Shown here: positions 1 through 7,086 of the stretch, one piece after another
Numbering within the stretch: position 1 is the stretch's first letter
Layout of the letters: the number at the start of each line of letters is the position of its first letter
DNA from: JAKAUF01 sp050746205
Lineage (GTDB): Bacteria; Acidobacteriota; Terriglobia; Terriglobales; SCQP01
Reading direction: 5' to 3'
Length of the DNA stretch: 24,994 nt
NCBI GenBank assembly: GCA_050746205.1
Contig: JBOGKW010000032.1
Coordinates: 1-24,994 of the forward strand
Position numbers and translations under genes: made by a program
The notes under the pieces: generated by a model
The model's database searches: none
What the model was told of the DNA's origin: nothing
The model's input: only the letters and a program-made list of their open reading frames with translations

Positions 1-22
1 CTTTGCAGCGCGAGCGCTCTCG

Positions 23-28
23 TATACT
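23..28 (+). promoter_or_regulatory. Possible -10 box for hemC (leaderless start)
   Basis: TATACT lies five bases before the GTG start of hemC, and there is no Shine-Dalgarno sequence between them. A transcript from this box would begin about at the start codon, so the mRNA would be leaderless. No good -35 is visible: TTTGCA at 2-7 is only 15 bases away. The window starts 33 bases before hemC, so an upstream gene could instead drive it. Confidence 0.3.
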
Positions 29-33
29 GAGGC

Positions 34-963
34 GTGAGGCCCGCGCTGCGCATTGGTTCCCGAGGCTCGGCGCTGGCCCGCTGGCAGGCGGAATATGTGG
101 CGGCCGCCTTGCGGGCGCGGGGCTTGGCGGTCGAGGTCGTCTTCTTGGCCACGAGCGGCGATCGCTTTGCCGATCGCTCGCTGGCGGAGATCGGCGGCAA
201 GGAGCTGTTCACCAAGGAAATTGACCAGGCGCTGGCCGGCGGCGAGGTGGACATGGCCGTGCACAGCCTGAAGGATGTTCCGGCGCTGCGCCCGGAAATG
301 TTGACGCTGGCCGCGGTGCCGCCCCGCGAGGACCCGCGCGATGCCTGGGTGGCGCCGGCGGGTGTGAGCTGGGAGGCATTGCCACCAGGCGCACGCATCG
401 GGACCAGCAGCTTGCGGCGGCGGAGCCAACTGTTGGCGCAACGACCGGATGTGGCGATCGTTCCGCTCCGGGGCAATGTGGACACGCGATTGCGGAAGTG
501 GCGGGAGGGCGCCTGCGAGGCGTTGGTGTTGGCCGGCGCCGGGCTAAAGCGGCTGGGCCAGGCGGGCACGATTGTGGCGTGGTTGGAGCCCGAGGTCTTG
601 TGTCCAGCGGCGGGGCAAGGCGCTCTAGCGGTGGAATGCCGCGCCGAGGATGGCGAAGCGCGCCGCCGACTGGCCCCGCTGGATGACGCCCTGACGCATC
701 AGGCGGTCCTGGCCGAGCGCGCGGTGCTGGCGCGCCTAGGCGCAGGGTGCCAAACGGCGGTGGGGGCGCTGGCGCGATGGCGGGGCAGGGAACTGCATCT
801 GCGGGCGGTGGTGGGCGAGCCGGACGGGCACCGGCTGATTGTGGCAGAGGCGGCGAGCAGCGGCGATGCGCATGAGTTGGGTGCGAGGGTTGCCGAGCGC
901 CTGTTGGCGCAAGGCGCAGCGGAGATCTTGGCGGCGCCCACGCCCGCGCCGGAGGCGCCTTGA
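34..963 (+). CDS. hemC: Porphobilinogen deaminase (hydroxymethylbilane synthase)
   Basis: This cytoplasmic enzyme of tetrapyrrole synthesis condenses four porphobilinogen molecules into hydroxymethylbilane. At 309 residues it has the family's usual length. Visible marks are the N-terminal RIGSRGSALA, HSLKDVP with the catalytic aspartate (Asp81), GTSSLRRR (123-130), LRGNVDTRL (145-153) and LGAGCQTAVGA, in which Cys239 should carry the dipyrromethane cofactor. The start is a GTG, chosen because the conserved RIGSRGSALA follows within five residues. Its TGA stop overlaps the TTG start of hemD (TTGA), so the two are translationally coupled. There is no Shine-Dalgarno sequence; a TATACT box five bases upstream suggests a leaderless message. 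Confidence 0.96.
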   Translation: MRPALRIGSRGSALARWQAEYVAAALRARGLAVEVVFLATSGDRFADRSLAEIGGKELFTKEIDQALAGGEVDMAVHSLKDVPALRPEMLTLAAVPPREDPRDAWVAPAGVSWEALPPGARIGTSSLRRRSQLLAQRPDVAIVPLRGNVDTRLRKWREGACEALVLAGAGLKRLGQAGTIVAWLEPEVLCPAAGQGALAVECRAEDGEARRRLAPLDDALTHQAVLAERAVLARLGAGCQTAVGALARWRGRELHLRAVVGEPDGHRLIVAEAASSGDAHELGARVAERLLAQGAAEILAAPTPAPEAP

Positions 964-1787
964 GCCGCTTGGCGGCCCCAGAGCCGGGCGCAGGCCCGCT
1001 GCTAGGCCGGCGCGTGGTGGTGACGCGGGCGGCGGCACAGGCGCGGGAGCTGACGGCGCAATTGGAAGCCGCCGGCGCCGAGGTGCTGGCGCTGCCGGTG
1101 ATCTCGATCGCCCCGCCGGCCGACGCGGCCCCTTTGCGCCGTGCCGTCCGCCGCGCCAGCCAAGCCGGCTATGACGGTTACATTTTCACCAGCCAAAATG
1201 GCGTGGATGCGTTTTTCGCCGCGGCGGCGGAAGCCGGGCTACGCCTCGCTGGGCCGCACGGTTGGGTCGGCGCCATCGGGTCCGCCACGGCGCGACGGCT
1301 GCGCGAAAACGGCTGGGCGGCCGACATCGTGCCCCCGGAGTTCGTGGCCGAGAGCGTAGTCGCAGCGTTGGCGGGGCGTGAGTTGGCGGGCCAACGGATC
1401 CTGCTGCCCCGCGCCGCGGCGGCGCGGGACGTGATTCCCCAAGCGCTGACCGCGCGCGGAGCGCGGGTGGAGGTGGTGGCCGCCTACCAAACCGTGGCGC
1501 CGGCCGGCGCCGCCGAGCGCGCCCAGGCGCTGTTTCCCCCGCCTCCGGCACCTCATCCTGACGCCGTGTTGCTGACCAGTTCCTCGACCGCCCGCAACCT
1601 GGCCGCGCTGTTGGGCGGCGATTACCGCCAGCGCCTGGCCGGGGTCCTAATGGCGGCGATTGGGCCGGTCACGGCCGCCACGCTGCGGGAGTTGGGTCTG
1701 CAACCGGGCGTGGTGGCGGGGGAGTTTACCGCGGCTGGCTTGGCCGCGACGCTGGTAGCGCATTACCGCGCTGAGCCGGGAGGCTGA
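960..1787 (+). CDS. hemD: Uroporphyrinogen-III synthase
   Basis: HemD closes and inverts ring D of hydroxymethylbilane to give uroporphyrinogen III, directly after HemC in the pathway. The 275-residue protein shows the two-lobed HemD pattern: GRRVVVTRA near residue 17, FTSQNGVDAFF around 75-85, a central IGSATARRL, RILLPRAAAARD near 145, LLTSSSTARNL around 204, and a C-terminal AAIGPVTAATLRELG. Sequence conservation in this family is low, so the position next to hemC is strong support. The start is a TTG overlapping the hemC stop. The last 62 bases overlap, in antisense, the 3' end of the convergent CYTH gene, and no terminator is visible between them. Confidence 0.92.
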   Translation: MSRLAAPEPGAGPLLGRRVVVTRAAAQARELTAQLEAAGAEVLALPVISIAPPADAAPLRRAVRRASQAGYDGYIFTSQNGVDAFFAAAAEAGLRLAGPHGWVGAIGSATARRLRENGWAADIVPPEFVAESVVAALAGRELAGQRILLPRAAAARDVIPQALTARGARVEVVAAYQTVAPAGAAERAQALFPPPPAPHPDAVLLTSSSTARNLAALLGGDYRQRLAGVLMAAIGPVTAATLRELGLQPGVVAGEFTAAGLAATLVAHYRAEPGG

Positions 1788-2343
1788 ACGTGGCGCCGCG
1801 ATGACCGGCGCGCCGGGCCCAAGCGCGAAAGAGATCGGGATAGGAGGCGATGATAAAGTCGGCGGGGGCAAATCCCAGCTTCCGGGCGGCGCCACGAATC
1901 TGTCTTGCCGGGCCTTCCAGTTCGAGGAAATCGCCCGCGATCGTTCGATCCCAGGCCGCTGCCAGGCCGGGCCATGCCGGCGACCGCCACAGCGTCCGCT
2001 CGCGTTCGTACGCGAGCCGCGGCCTGAAACCGAGGACCGCCAGCAGCGCCCGAGCGGCATCGCCATCGGCCAACGCCACCTCCGCTTCCCGGCGAATCTT
2101 CAGGCGTCGATCCCCCTGCGGCCGGCCCTTGGCCGTGAGCGTCCAGGCTCGGCCGCTGCGGCGCAACCGGAGCAGCAAGGCTTGCCGCCGCAGCCGCCCG
2201 TTGGCGTCGTCGAACAGCCAGTTGCTCTCCTGCCGCCGTCGCCCTGGGCGAAATCCGGCGGCGCGTAGCGCACGGCGCAGGGCAGTGGCGCCGTGGATGG
2301 ACAGCTTAACCTCGGTTTCCAGCGCCATGGTTTCCAGCGCCAT
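1726..2343 (-). CDS. CYTH-domain (triphosphate tunnel metalloenzyme) protein
   Basis: The 205-residue protein has the CYTH signature: an N-terminal ExExK motif (ETEVK), then LLRLRRSG, WTLTAKG, RREAEVAL, YERERTLW, DFLELEGP and a late IIASYPDLF, as in class IV adenylate cyclases, thiamine triphosphatases and inorganic triphosphatases. These enzymes bind a triphosphate and metal ions inside a beta-barrel. The precise substrate cannot be told from sequence; in bacteria, inorganic triphosphatase activity is the commonest finding. The start is ambiguous because a 15-bp tandem repeat (2314-2343) encodes MALET twice. The second ATG (2328) has a GGAA 5 bases upstream that the first lacks. The basic C-terminal tail overlaps hemD in antisense. 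Confidence 0.85.
   Translation of the reverse strand: MALETMALETEVKLSIHGATALRRALRAAGFRPGRRRQESNWLFDDANGRLRRQALLLRLRRSGRAWTLTAKGRPQGDRRLKIRREAEVALADGDAARALLAVLGFRPRLAYERERTLWRSPAWPGLAAAWDRTIAGDFLELEGPARQIRGAARKLGFAPADFIIASYPDLFRAWARRAGHRGATFSLPAQRGNALPASRPSQPR
2314..2343 (-). repeat. 15-bp perfect tandem duplication at the CYTH gene start
   Basis: The 15-mer GGTTTCCAGCGCCAT occurs twice back to back at 2314-2328 and 2329-2343. On the coding strand each copy reads ATG GCG CTG GAA ACC, so the start codon and MALET are duplicated in frame. The first copy also places GGAA in Shine-Dalgarno position for the second ATG. Confidence 0.95.
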
Positions 2344-2478
2344 CGCAGTTGTCGCGCGAGCGTTCCGGGGCCTAGAGCCCCGCTAGGGAAGACGGCTCCA
2401 GAGTACGATAATGCCCGCCCGACCCCCAATGCCGAGCGCAGCAACCGGGCGATATCCTCGCCGCGGCGCCGCTCCGAC
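2344..2478 (-). other. Gap between polyprenyl synthase and CYTH gene, with hairpin
   Basis: This 135-base gap separates two co-directional genes. It holds one clear inverted repeat at 2366-2382 (arms CGGGGC/GCCCCG, five-base loop) with no T-run, which could be a weak terminator or leader hairpin. CATTAT and TACTCT are the only A/T-rich -10-like hexamers I see for the CYTH gene, and neither is convincing. Confidence 0.4.
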
Positions 2479-3480
2479 TTAGCGCGTGCGCTCCACCGCC
2501 AAAGCCGGCAGGGCCAGCAGTGCGTCGCGCCAGGGAGAAGGCGGGTAGGCGGCCAGCAGGTCGCGGGCGGCGGCGGCGTGGACCCGAGCCTCCGCCAGGG
2601 CACGCTCCAGCGCGCCACTGCGGCCCAGCAGTTCGCGGATCTCGGCCAATCCTACCGTGGCATAGCCTTCCCGCATCACCATCTGGATCCGCTCCCGCTC
2701 GGTGGCGGTGGCTTGCTCATAGGCGTACAGCGCGGGCAGGGTCATCTTGCCCTCGCGTAGGTCATTGCCCACCGGTTTGCCTAACCAATCCTCGGACGCG
2801 GTGAAGTCGAGCACATCGTCCACCATCTGGAAGGCGAGGCCCAGTTCGCGGCCAAAGCATTCCAGCACGGTCGCCTCAGCTTCGCGCCCGACGGCCAGCG
2901 CACCGAGCTTGCAGCAGACGGCAAACAGTCGCGCCGTCTTGGCCTCGATCAGATCCAGATGCTGCGTGCGGGTAACGACGGTTCCGGCCATTTCCTGTTG
3001 CTGCAATTCGCCTTCCACCATGGCCTCGGTGAGCTGAATCAGCTCCTCCAGAATGCCGAAATGCCGCTGTCGCAGGGCGATGCTAAAGGCTTGCATGTAG
3101 AGCCAATCGCCGGCCAAGACGCAGGCGCGGGCGCCCCAGCGCGCGTTGGCGCTGGGCCGGCCGCGGCGCGTGGCCGCGTCGTCAATGACGTCGTCATGGA
3201 TCAGCGTAGCGGCGTGGATCATCTCCACCACGGTGGCCAACGCAATGATTTGCGGTCCGCGCGCGCCGGAAAATTCCGCCGCCAGCAGCAGCAGCGCGGG
3301 CCGCAGGCGCTTGCCGCCGCCGGAGTGCAGATACTCGGCGATGGCTGCGATGCCCGGGGTGGCGGTCGCCAACTCGGCGGTGAACTGCCGCTCCACCGCC
3401 TCCAGGGGCTCCTGAATCAGGGCAAAAGGCGCCATAGCTTCGGCGGCCGGCACGCCGGCGGGTTGGGCGGGTAGGGGCAT
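2479..3480 (-). CDS. Trans-polyprenyl (hepta/octaprenyl) diphosphate synthase
   Basis: This isoprenoid synthase family enzyme elongates an allylic diphosphate with isopentenyl diphosphate, most likely to make the side chain of menaquinone or ubiquinone. The 333-residue protein has GGGKRLRP near residue 55, the first Asp-rich motif HDDVIDD (Asp96, 97, 100) and the second, FQMVDDVLDF, followed by GKPVGNDLREGKMTLP, which is typical of long-chain synthases. Chain length is set by residues before the first Asp motif (here HAATLIHDD), where small residues suggest a long product. The start at 3480 lies five bases after the yajQ stop; an internal ATG at 3435 is also possible. It probably forms an operon with yajQ. 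Confidence 0.9.
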   Translation of the reverse strand: MPLPAQPAGVPAAEAMAPFALIQEPLEAVERQFTAELATATPGIAAIAEYLHSGGGKRLRPALLLLAAEFSGARGPQIIALATVVEMIHAATLIHDDVIDDAATRRGRPSANARWGARACVLAGDWLYMQAFSIALRQRHFGILEELIQLTEAMVEGELQQQEMAGTVVTRTQHLDLIEAKTARLFAVCCKLGALAVGREAEATVLECFGRELGLAFQMVDDVLDFTASEDWLGKPVGNDLREGKMTLPALYAYEQATATERERIQMVMREGYATVGLAEIRELLGRSGALERALAEARVHAAAARDLLAAYPPSPWRDALLALPALAVERTR

Positions 3481-3485
3481 GGTCG

Positions 3486-3989
3486 CTACAGGCTGCGGTA
3501 ATTGGTGAACTGCATGTCAATGCCGAAGTCGTGTTGCTTGAGCAAGCCGATCACGTCTTGCAGCGTGTCCCGGTCCTTGCCCGCCACGCGCACGGTGTCG
3601 CTTTGAATCGAGGCCTGAACCTTTTTCTTCGAGTCCTTGATGACGCGCACGATTTCCCGGGCCTTTTCGCTCGGGATGCCTTGCTGAATCGCCACTTCCT
3701 GGCGCACCCTCGCGCCGGCGGCCGGTTCGGCAGCGGCGGCGTTGAGGGCGCGCAGCGGCACGCCGCGCTTCACCAACTTTTGGTGTAGCAGGTCGGTAAT
3801 GGCGCGCAGCTTATACTCGTCGGCACTGTTGAGGATGAGCTTTCGGTCCTTTTCGTTGAGCTCGACGCTGCTGTGGGTGTCCTTCAGGTCGTAACGGGTG
3901 GTGATCTCCTTCATTGCCTGCTGCACCGCATTGAGCACTTCCTGGAGATTCACCTCACTCACGATATCAAACGAGTTTTCATTCGCCAT
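3486..3989 (-). CDS. yajQ: YajQ family nucleotide-binding protein
   Basis: The 167-residue YajQ/UPF0234 protein begins with the family's typical SFDIVSEVN and contains AMKEITTRYDLK, AITDLLHQKLVKRG, a GIPSEKAREIVRVIKDSKKKVQASIQ block and the terminal DFGIDMQFTNYR. Family members have two ferredoxin-like folds. They bind nucleic acids or nucleotides, and Xanthomonas and Pseudomonas members have been reported as cyclic-di-GMP effectors; the role here is not evident. A strong GGGAGGGAG ribosome-binding site precedes the ATG. It diverges from the thioredoxin-like gene across a 65-bp gap holding a perfect dyad, and the polyprenyl synthase gene follows after five bases. Confidence 0.95.
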   Translation of the reverse strand: MANENSFDIVSEVNLQEVLNAVQQAMKEITTRYDLKDTHSSVELNEKDRKLILNSADEYKLRAITDLLHQKLVKRGVPLRALNAAAAEPAAGARVRQEVAIQQGIPSEKAREIVRVIKDSKKKVQASIQSDTVRVAGKDRDTLQDVIGLLKQHDFGIDMQFTNYRSL

Positions 3990-4028
3990 GGCGGGCTCCC
4001 TCCCTATTGAATCACGGCTGGCCCGCCG

Positions 4029-4048
4029 TCCTACCGCTTACGGTAGGA
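4029..4048. promoter_or_regulatory. Perfect 8-bp dyad in the yajQ/thioredoxin-like divergent gap
   Basis: TCCTACCG and CGGTAGGA form a perfect 8-bp inverted repeat around CTTA. It ends six bases before the ATG at 4055. Its right arm contains an AGGA that could serve as ribosome-binding site and overlaps the -10-like TAGGAT (4044-4049). It could be an operator or an RNA hairpin that hides the ribosome-binding site. Confidence 0.5.
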
Positions 4049-4054
4049 TGGCCT

Positions 4055-4933
4055 ATGCGCTCCACTCGTTCCGCGCTGCTGGCCGCGCTAGCCGCCGTGC
4101 TACTGGCGACTGCGGGGCAAGCCGCGCCGCCGCCTCCGGCGGCGCCGCTGTTTCGGCCGCTGCAGCATTGGGTTGCCGCGGTGCGGAAGGGCGACGGCCC
4201 GGTGCTGGCGGCGATGTATTCGCGCCAACCGCCGCCGGTGTTTTTGGTCTCGACCGGGCTGATTCGCCATCCTGCCCGGGAGATTGGTTTTTGGGCCAAT
4301 TGGCGGAGGATGGGCCTCACCGGCTTGAGCCTTTCGCTATTACGGCAGCGGCGCGTTTTTCCGCGCTTGCAGGAGGAATATTTCCAAGCGGCATTGCGGG
4401 TCGAAACGCCGGCAGGGCCGCGGTCGCTTTTCCTGTTTGTGTCGCAGATGTGGCGCCGCGAGGCGGCCGGTTGGCGCATCATCGGCGGCAGCCGCACGGA
4501 TTTATCCCGCCTTCGCCAGCCCGATTCGCTGGCCGCCGATCTGTTTCCGGCGGGCGTTTCCCCCCGTGCGGAGATCGCGCAAGCCGTTGCCCGCGCCCGG
4601 CAGGACCACAAGCGCGTGCTGCTGATTTTTGGCGCCAACTGGTGCTATGACTGCCACGTCCTGAATCTGGCCCTTCGCCATTCCAGCCTGGCGCCCCTGT
4701 TTCAGTCGGCCTACGAAATGGTGGATATTGATGTCGGCGAGTTCAACCGCAATCTGGACGTGGCGGCCGAGTATCATGTGCCCTTGCAGAAGGGCATTCC
4801 CGCCCTGGCGGTGCTGAACTCCCAAGGACAACTGCTCTATAGCCAGCGGGACGGCCAGTTCCAGGCGGCGCGGGCGCTGGGACCGGAAGACTTGATTCGG
4901 TTTCTGAACCGCTGGAAGCCTCCGACCGGGTAG
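4055..4933 (+). CDS. Exported NTF2-like/thioredoxin-fold fusion protein
   Basis: The 292-residue protein has an N-terminal signal peptide (MRSTRSALLAALAAVLLATA, cut near GQAAP). Residues about 35-150 look like a SnoaL/NTF2-like domain, with the helical start HWVAAVRKGDGPVLAAMYS and a late WRREAAGWRIIGGSRTD strand pair. Residues about 170-290 form a thioredoxin-like domain with KRVLLIFGANWCYDCH, where Cys197 and Cys200 make a CxxC redox site, and a cis-proline-like GIPALAVL. It probably acts outside the cytoplasm as a thiol reductant or oxidant. I chose ATG 4055 over the earlier in-frame ATG (4007) because the signal peptide begins there. TAGGAT ends five bases upstream, so the message may be leaderless. 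Confidence 0.8.
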   Translation: MRSTRSALLAALAAVLLATAGQAAPPPPAAPLFRPLQHWVAAVRKGDGPVLAAMYSRQPPPVFLVSTGLIRHPAREIGFWANWRRMGLTGLSLSLLRQRRVFPRLQEEYFQAALRVETPAGPRSLFLFVSQMWRREAAGWRIIGGSRTDLSRLRQPDSLAADLFPAGVSPRAEIAQAVARARQDHKRVLLIFGANWCYDCHVLNLALRHSSLAPLFQSAYEMVDIDVGEFNRNLDVAAEYHVPLQKGIPALAVLNSQGQLLYSQRDGQFQAARALGPEDLIRFLNRWKPPTG

Positions 4934-4940
4934 CCCGGGC

Positions 4941-4959
4941 CAGGCGTCCGGGACGCCTG
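4941..4959. terminator. Bidirectional terminator-like hairpin
   Basis: CAGGCGTC and GACGCCTG form a perfect 8-bp stem around CGG. It sits between the convergent stops of the thioredoxin-like gene (4933) and the amidase (4984). There is no T-run, so it could be a GC-rich terminator for both strands or a repeated intergenic hairpin; its GGCGTCC core recurs elsewhere in the window. Confidence 0.5.
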
Positions 4960-4983
4960 CCCCATTGGCCTCCCACTGCGGGG

Positions 4984-6465
4984 CTAGGCGAGTTTGGGGT
5001 GGCGCCGCTGCCAATCGGTGAAGGACTGGAACTGGTGGGCGGCGGCGATGGCTTTCCCGTCGCCCAGCGCCGGGCCCATGAACTGGATGCCGAGGGGCAG
5101 CCCTTCCGGGCTAAAGCCGCAGGGCACCGTCACCACCGGCAGGCCGCAGAGGCTAGAGATGGCGTCGGGCTGGGCTTGCGATGGGATGTAGCGGCGGTGC
5201 GGACGCGGCTGTGGCGGATGGGCCGGTGGCGAGGCCGGGGTGCGGTGGTGCGGGGCGGGATGGGGCGCGCCCGGCGGCTGGCCAATGAGCGGGGCGATCG
5301 AACCCTCGCCCGGCGCAGCCAGCACGTCGAAGCGGGAAAAGAGCGGGTACATTCGCCGCTGCAAGAACAGCCGGGCCCGCTGAATGTGCAGGTAATCGTC
5401 GGCGGAGAACTCCAGGCTGGCATAGCCGTTGATTTGCCCCAGCGGGTCTTCGAGCAGCGCGCAGCGGCCGCTGGAGATCAGGTGGTGGAAGGCCGAGGCG
5501 GCCTCGATCAGAATGACCAACTCGGCGGCGTCCTCGTAATTTCCCTCGGGAATGGCGACTTCTTCGACGACGGCGCCGTGAGAGCGCATCACCTCGAGCG
5601 CCCGATCCGCCGCCGCCCAGATATACGGCCGGGCATTAGGAAAGGCGTTGCTCAGCCGGCCGATGCGCGGCGGTCGGCGGAGCCGGGGCGGCGCGGAATA
5701 GTGGAAGCGCGATTGGTGCTCGGGCAGGGAATCGTGATCACGCGCGTCGTGTCCGGCGATGGCGGCCAGCACCAGGCCGCAGGAGTCGGCGTCGCGGGTC
5801 ATGGGGCCCAGCTTGTCCATGCTCCAAGCGATGGTCATGGCGCCGTAGCGGCTGACGCGGCCAAAGCTGGGCCGCATGCCGCTGATGCCGCACAGCGTCG
5901 AAGGGCAGATGATTGAGCCGCGCGTATCCGAGCCGATGGCGAAGGCGGCCAGGCCGGCGGCCATGATCGCCCCGGGCCCGCTGGACGAGCCGCAGGTCCA
6001 ACGGCGGGGGTCCCAGGGGTTGCGGCACGGACCGGTCAGCGAGGCGTAGGGGCCGGAATAGCCGAGCCCACCGGCTAACTCGATCATCGCCGCCTTGCCG
6101 ATCAGCACGGCGCCGGCGTCGTTCAGCCGGCGGACGACGGTGGCGTCGAAATCAAATGCCTGGCGGGCAAACGGCCGCGCGCCCCAGGTGGTGGGATAGC
6201 CTTGGACCGCCAAGAGATCCTTGACGGCGAAGGGAATGCCGTGCAGGGGTCCGCGGTAGTGGCCGGCCATGATCTCCCGCTCCGCCGCTCGCGCCTGGGC
6301 CATGGCCAGGTCGGGCGTCAGGGTGGCGAAGGCGTTGAACCGCGGCCCCAGCCGCTCGGCACGGTGCAAATAGCTGGTGGTCAGCTCGACCGGAGAAAAG
6401 TCTCGGCGGCGAAGGTGCCGCGCCAACGCGCGGATGGGCAAATAGAGGATTTCTTCGCTCAGCAT
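4984..6465 (-). CDS. Amidase-signature family amidase
   Basis: This 493-residue Ser-cisSer-Lys hydrolase cleaves an amide bond of unknown substrate. The triad is visible: Lys82 in PFAVKDL, the cis-serine in the CGSSSGPG loop (around Ser161) and the nucleophile Ser184 in GSDTRGSI. It resembles GatA, but no gatB or gatC is nearby and the second glycine of GSDTGGS is Arg182, so a stand-alone amidase is more likely. Residues about 395-432 are a Pro/His-rich low-complexity stretch absent from typical members; the sequence after it (SSLCGLPVVTVPCG) returns to the family pattern, so the frame is intact. A small Tat-signal protein is encoded 23 bases upstream, and the two probably form an operon. Confidence 0.9.
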   Translation of the reverse strand: MLSEEILYLPIRALARHLRRRDFSPVELTTSYLHRAERLGPRFNAFATLTPDLAMAQARAAEREIMAGHYRGPLHGIPFAVKDLLAVQGYPTTWGARPFARQAFDFDATVVRRLNDAGAVLIGKAAMIELAGGLGYSGPYASLTGPCRNPWDPRRWTCGSSSGPGAIMAAGLAAFAIGSDTRGSIICPSTLCGISGMRPSFGRVSRYGAMTIAWSMDKLGPMTRDADSCGLVLAAIAGHDARDHDSLPEHQSRFHYSAPPRLRRPPRIGRLSNAFPNARPYIWAAADRALEVMRSHGAVVEEVAIPEGNYEDAAELVILIEAASAFHHLISSGRCALLEDPLGQINGYASLEFSADDYLHIQRARLFLQRRMYPLFSRFDVLAAPGEGSIAPLIGQPPGAPHPAPHHRTPASPPAHPPQPRPHRRYIPSQAQPDAISSLCGLPVVTVPCGFSPEGLPLGIQFMGPALGDGKAIAAAHQFQSFTDWQRRHPKLA

Positions 6466-6488
6466 GGCCGTGAGTGGGGCACAGCGGC

Positions 6489-6833
6489 TTAGAAACGGTC
6501 CTTCAGCACCGTGGCCGGGGCGTCAGCGTTGCTGAGCGGCATGGCGCGGATGCGGGCCAGCATGGCTTGGTGATACGCGATCACGCCGCGCAGGCGCCGG
6601 AGCTGCGCGGCGGAAAGCCGCGGGCCCCAGCGGGCGGCCACACGACGGAGCTTTTCCTCGACAATGGCGGCCTCGGGGTTGGCGGCGGCGGGTGCGGCAG
6701 CGGCGGGCGCGGGCGCCGGGCCGGCCGGGAGCGGCGCGGGATAGGCGCGGGCCGCCAGCGCCGCGCCGCCGGTGACGGCGAGCAGACGGCCGCCAAAGGC
6801 GCGGCGGGAAACACGGCGGGGGGCATCCTGCAT
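6489..6833 (-). CDS. Small Tat-signal protein of unknown function
   Basis: The 114-residue protein opens with a twin-arginine signal (SRRAFGG at about 9-15) and a short hydrophobic stretch (LLAVTGGAALAARA), then an Ala/Pro-rich linker (about 32-52) and a helical segment with LSAAQLRRLRGVIAYHQAMLARIRA. It ends with LSNADAPATVLKDRF. It should be exported folded, or anchored by its signal. I do not recognise an enzymatic domain; the helical part might bind a partner. The amidase gene follows 23 bases downstream, which suggests a joint role, although the amidase itself shows no signal peptide. GGAG lies seven bases before the ATG, and a TACAAT promoter box is found at 6859-6864. Confidence 0.75.
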   Translation of the reverse strand: MQDAPRRVSRRAFGGRLLAVTGGAALAARAYPAPLPAGPAPAPAAAAPAAANPEAAIVEEKLRRVAARWGPRLSAAQLRRLRGVIAYHQAMLARIRAMPLSNADAPATVLKDRF

Positions 6834-6858
6834 GGACAGGCTCCGAAGCTACGCAACG

Positions 6859-6864
6859 ATTGTA
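6859..6864 (-). promoter_or_regulatory. -10 box for the Tat-protein/amidase operon
   Basis: TACAAT (5 of 6 to consensus) lies 25 bases upstream of the ATG at 6833, which would give a leader of about 20 bases that includes GGAG. The -35 position at 17-base spacing (TTTCCC) is poor. Confidence 0.4.
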
Positions 6865-7039
6865 CTTGGGGAGGCGCCCCGGGGAAACCGGAGCGAAGCG
6901 GAACAGGGCCCGGGATCAGATCGCGGCAACTTGGAGACGCCGGGAGCGTCAGCCGGCGTCCGCTGCCGGCCGTCGAAGCCCAGCCGCAGCGACCAGCGGG
7001 AGCGTCCAGAATAGGGCGGCTGAGCCGCGAGGCTGGGAG

Positions 7040-7045
7040 TACAAT
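7040..7045 (+). promoter_or_regulatory. -10 box for the DinB-like gene
   Basis: TACAAT (5 of 6 to consensus) lies 41 bases before the ATG at 7087, leaving a leader of about 35 bases that contains a strong GGAGGA ribosome-binding site at 7071-7076. No convincing -35 hexamer is visible. Confidence 0.4.
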
Positions 7046-7086
7046 GACGGGGGTTGGCATTACTCCATCGGAGGAAGATTCGCGCC

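Larger units (their letters stand above)
6834..7086. other. Divergent intergenic region (Tat protein / DinB-like)
   Basis: This 253-base gap lies between divergent genes. It has a TACAAT box facing each way (6859-6864 minus, 7040-7045 plus). A hairpin at 6952-6970 (GCCGGC arms around GTCCGCT) belongs to the GGCGTCC-core group seen in other gaps. The middle is G+C-rich with many short self-complementary stretches, and I see no ORF of its own. Confidence 0.55.

Noticed and set aside
4984..6465. Assignment of the amidase as gatA
   Set aside because: No gatB or gatC nearby, an altered GSDTGGS motif and an unusual insertion; the general amidase family is the safer call.
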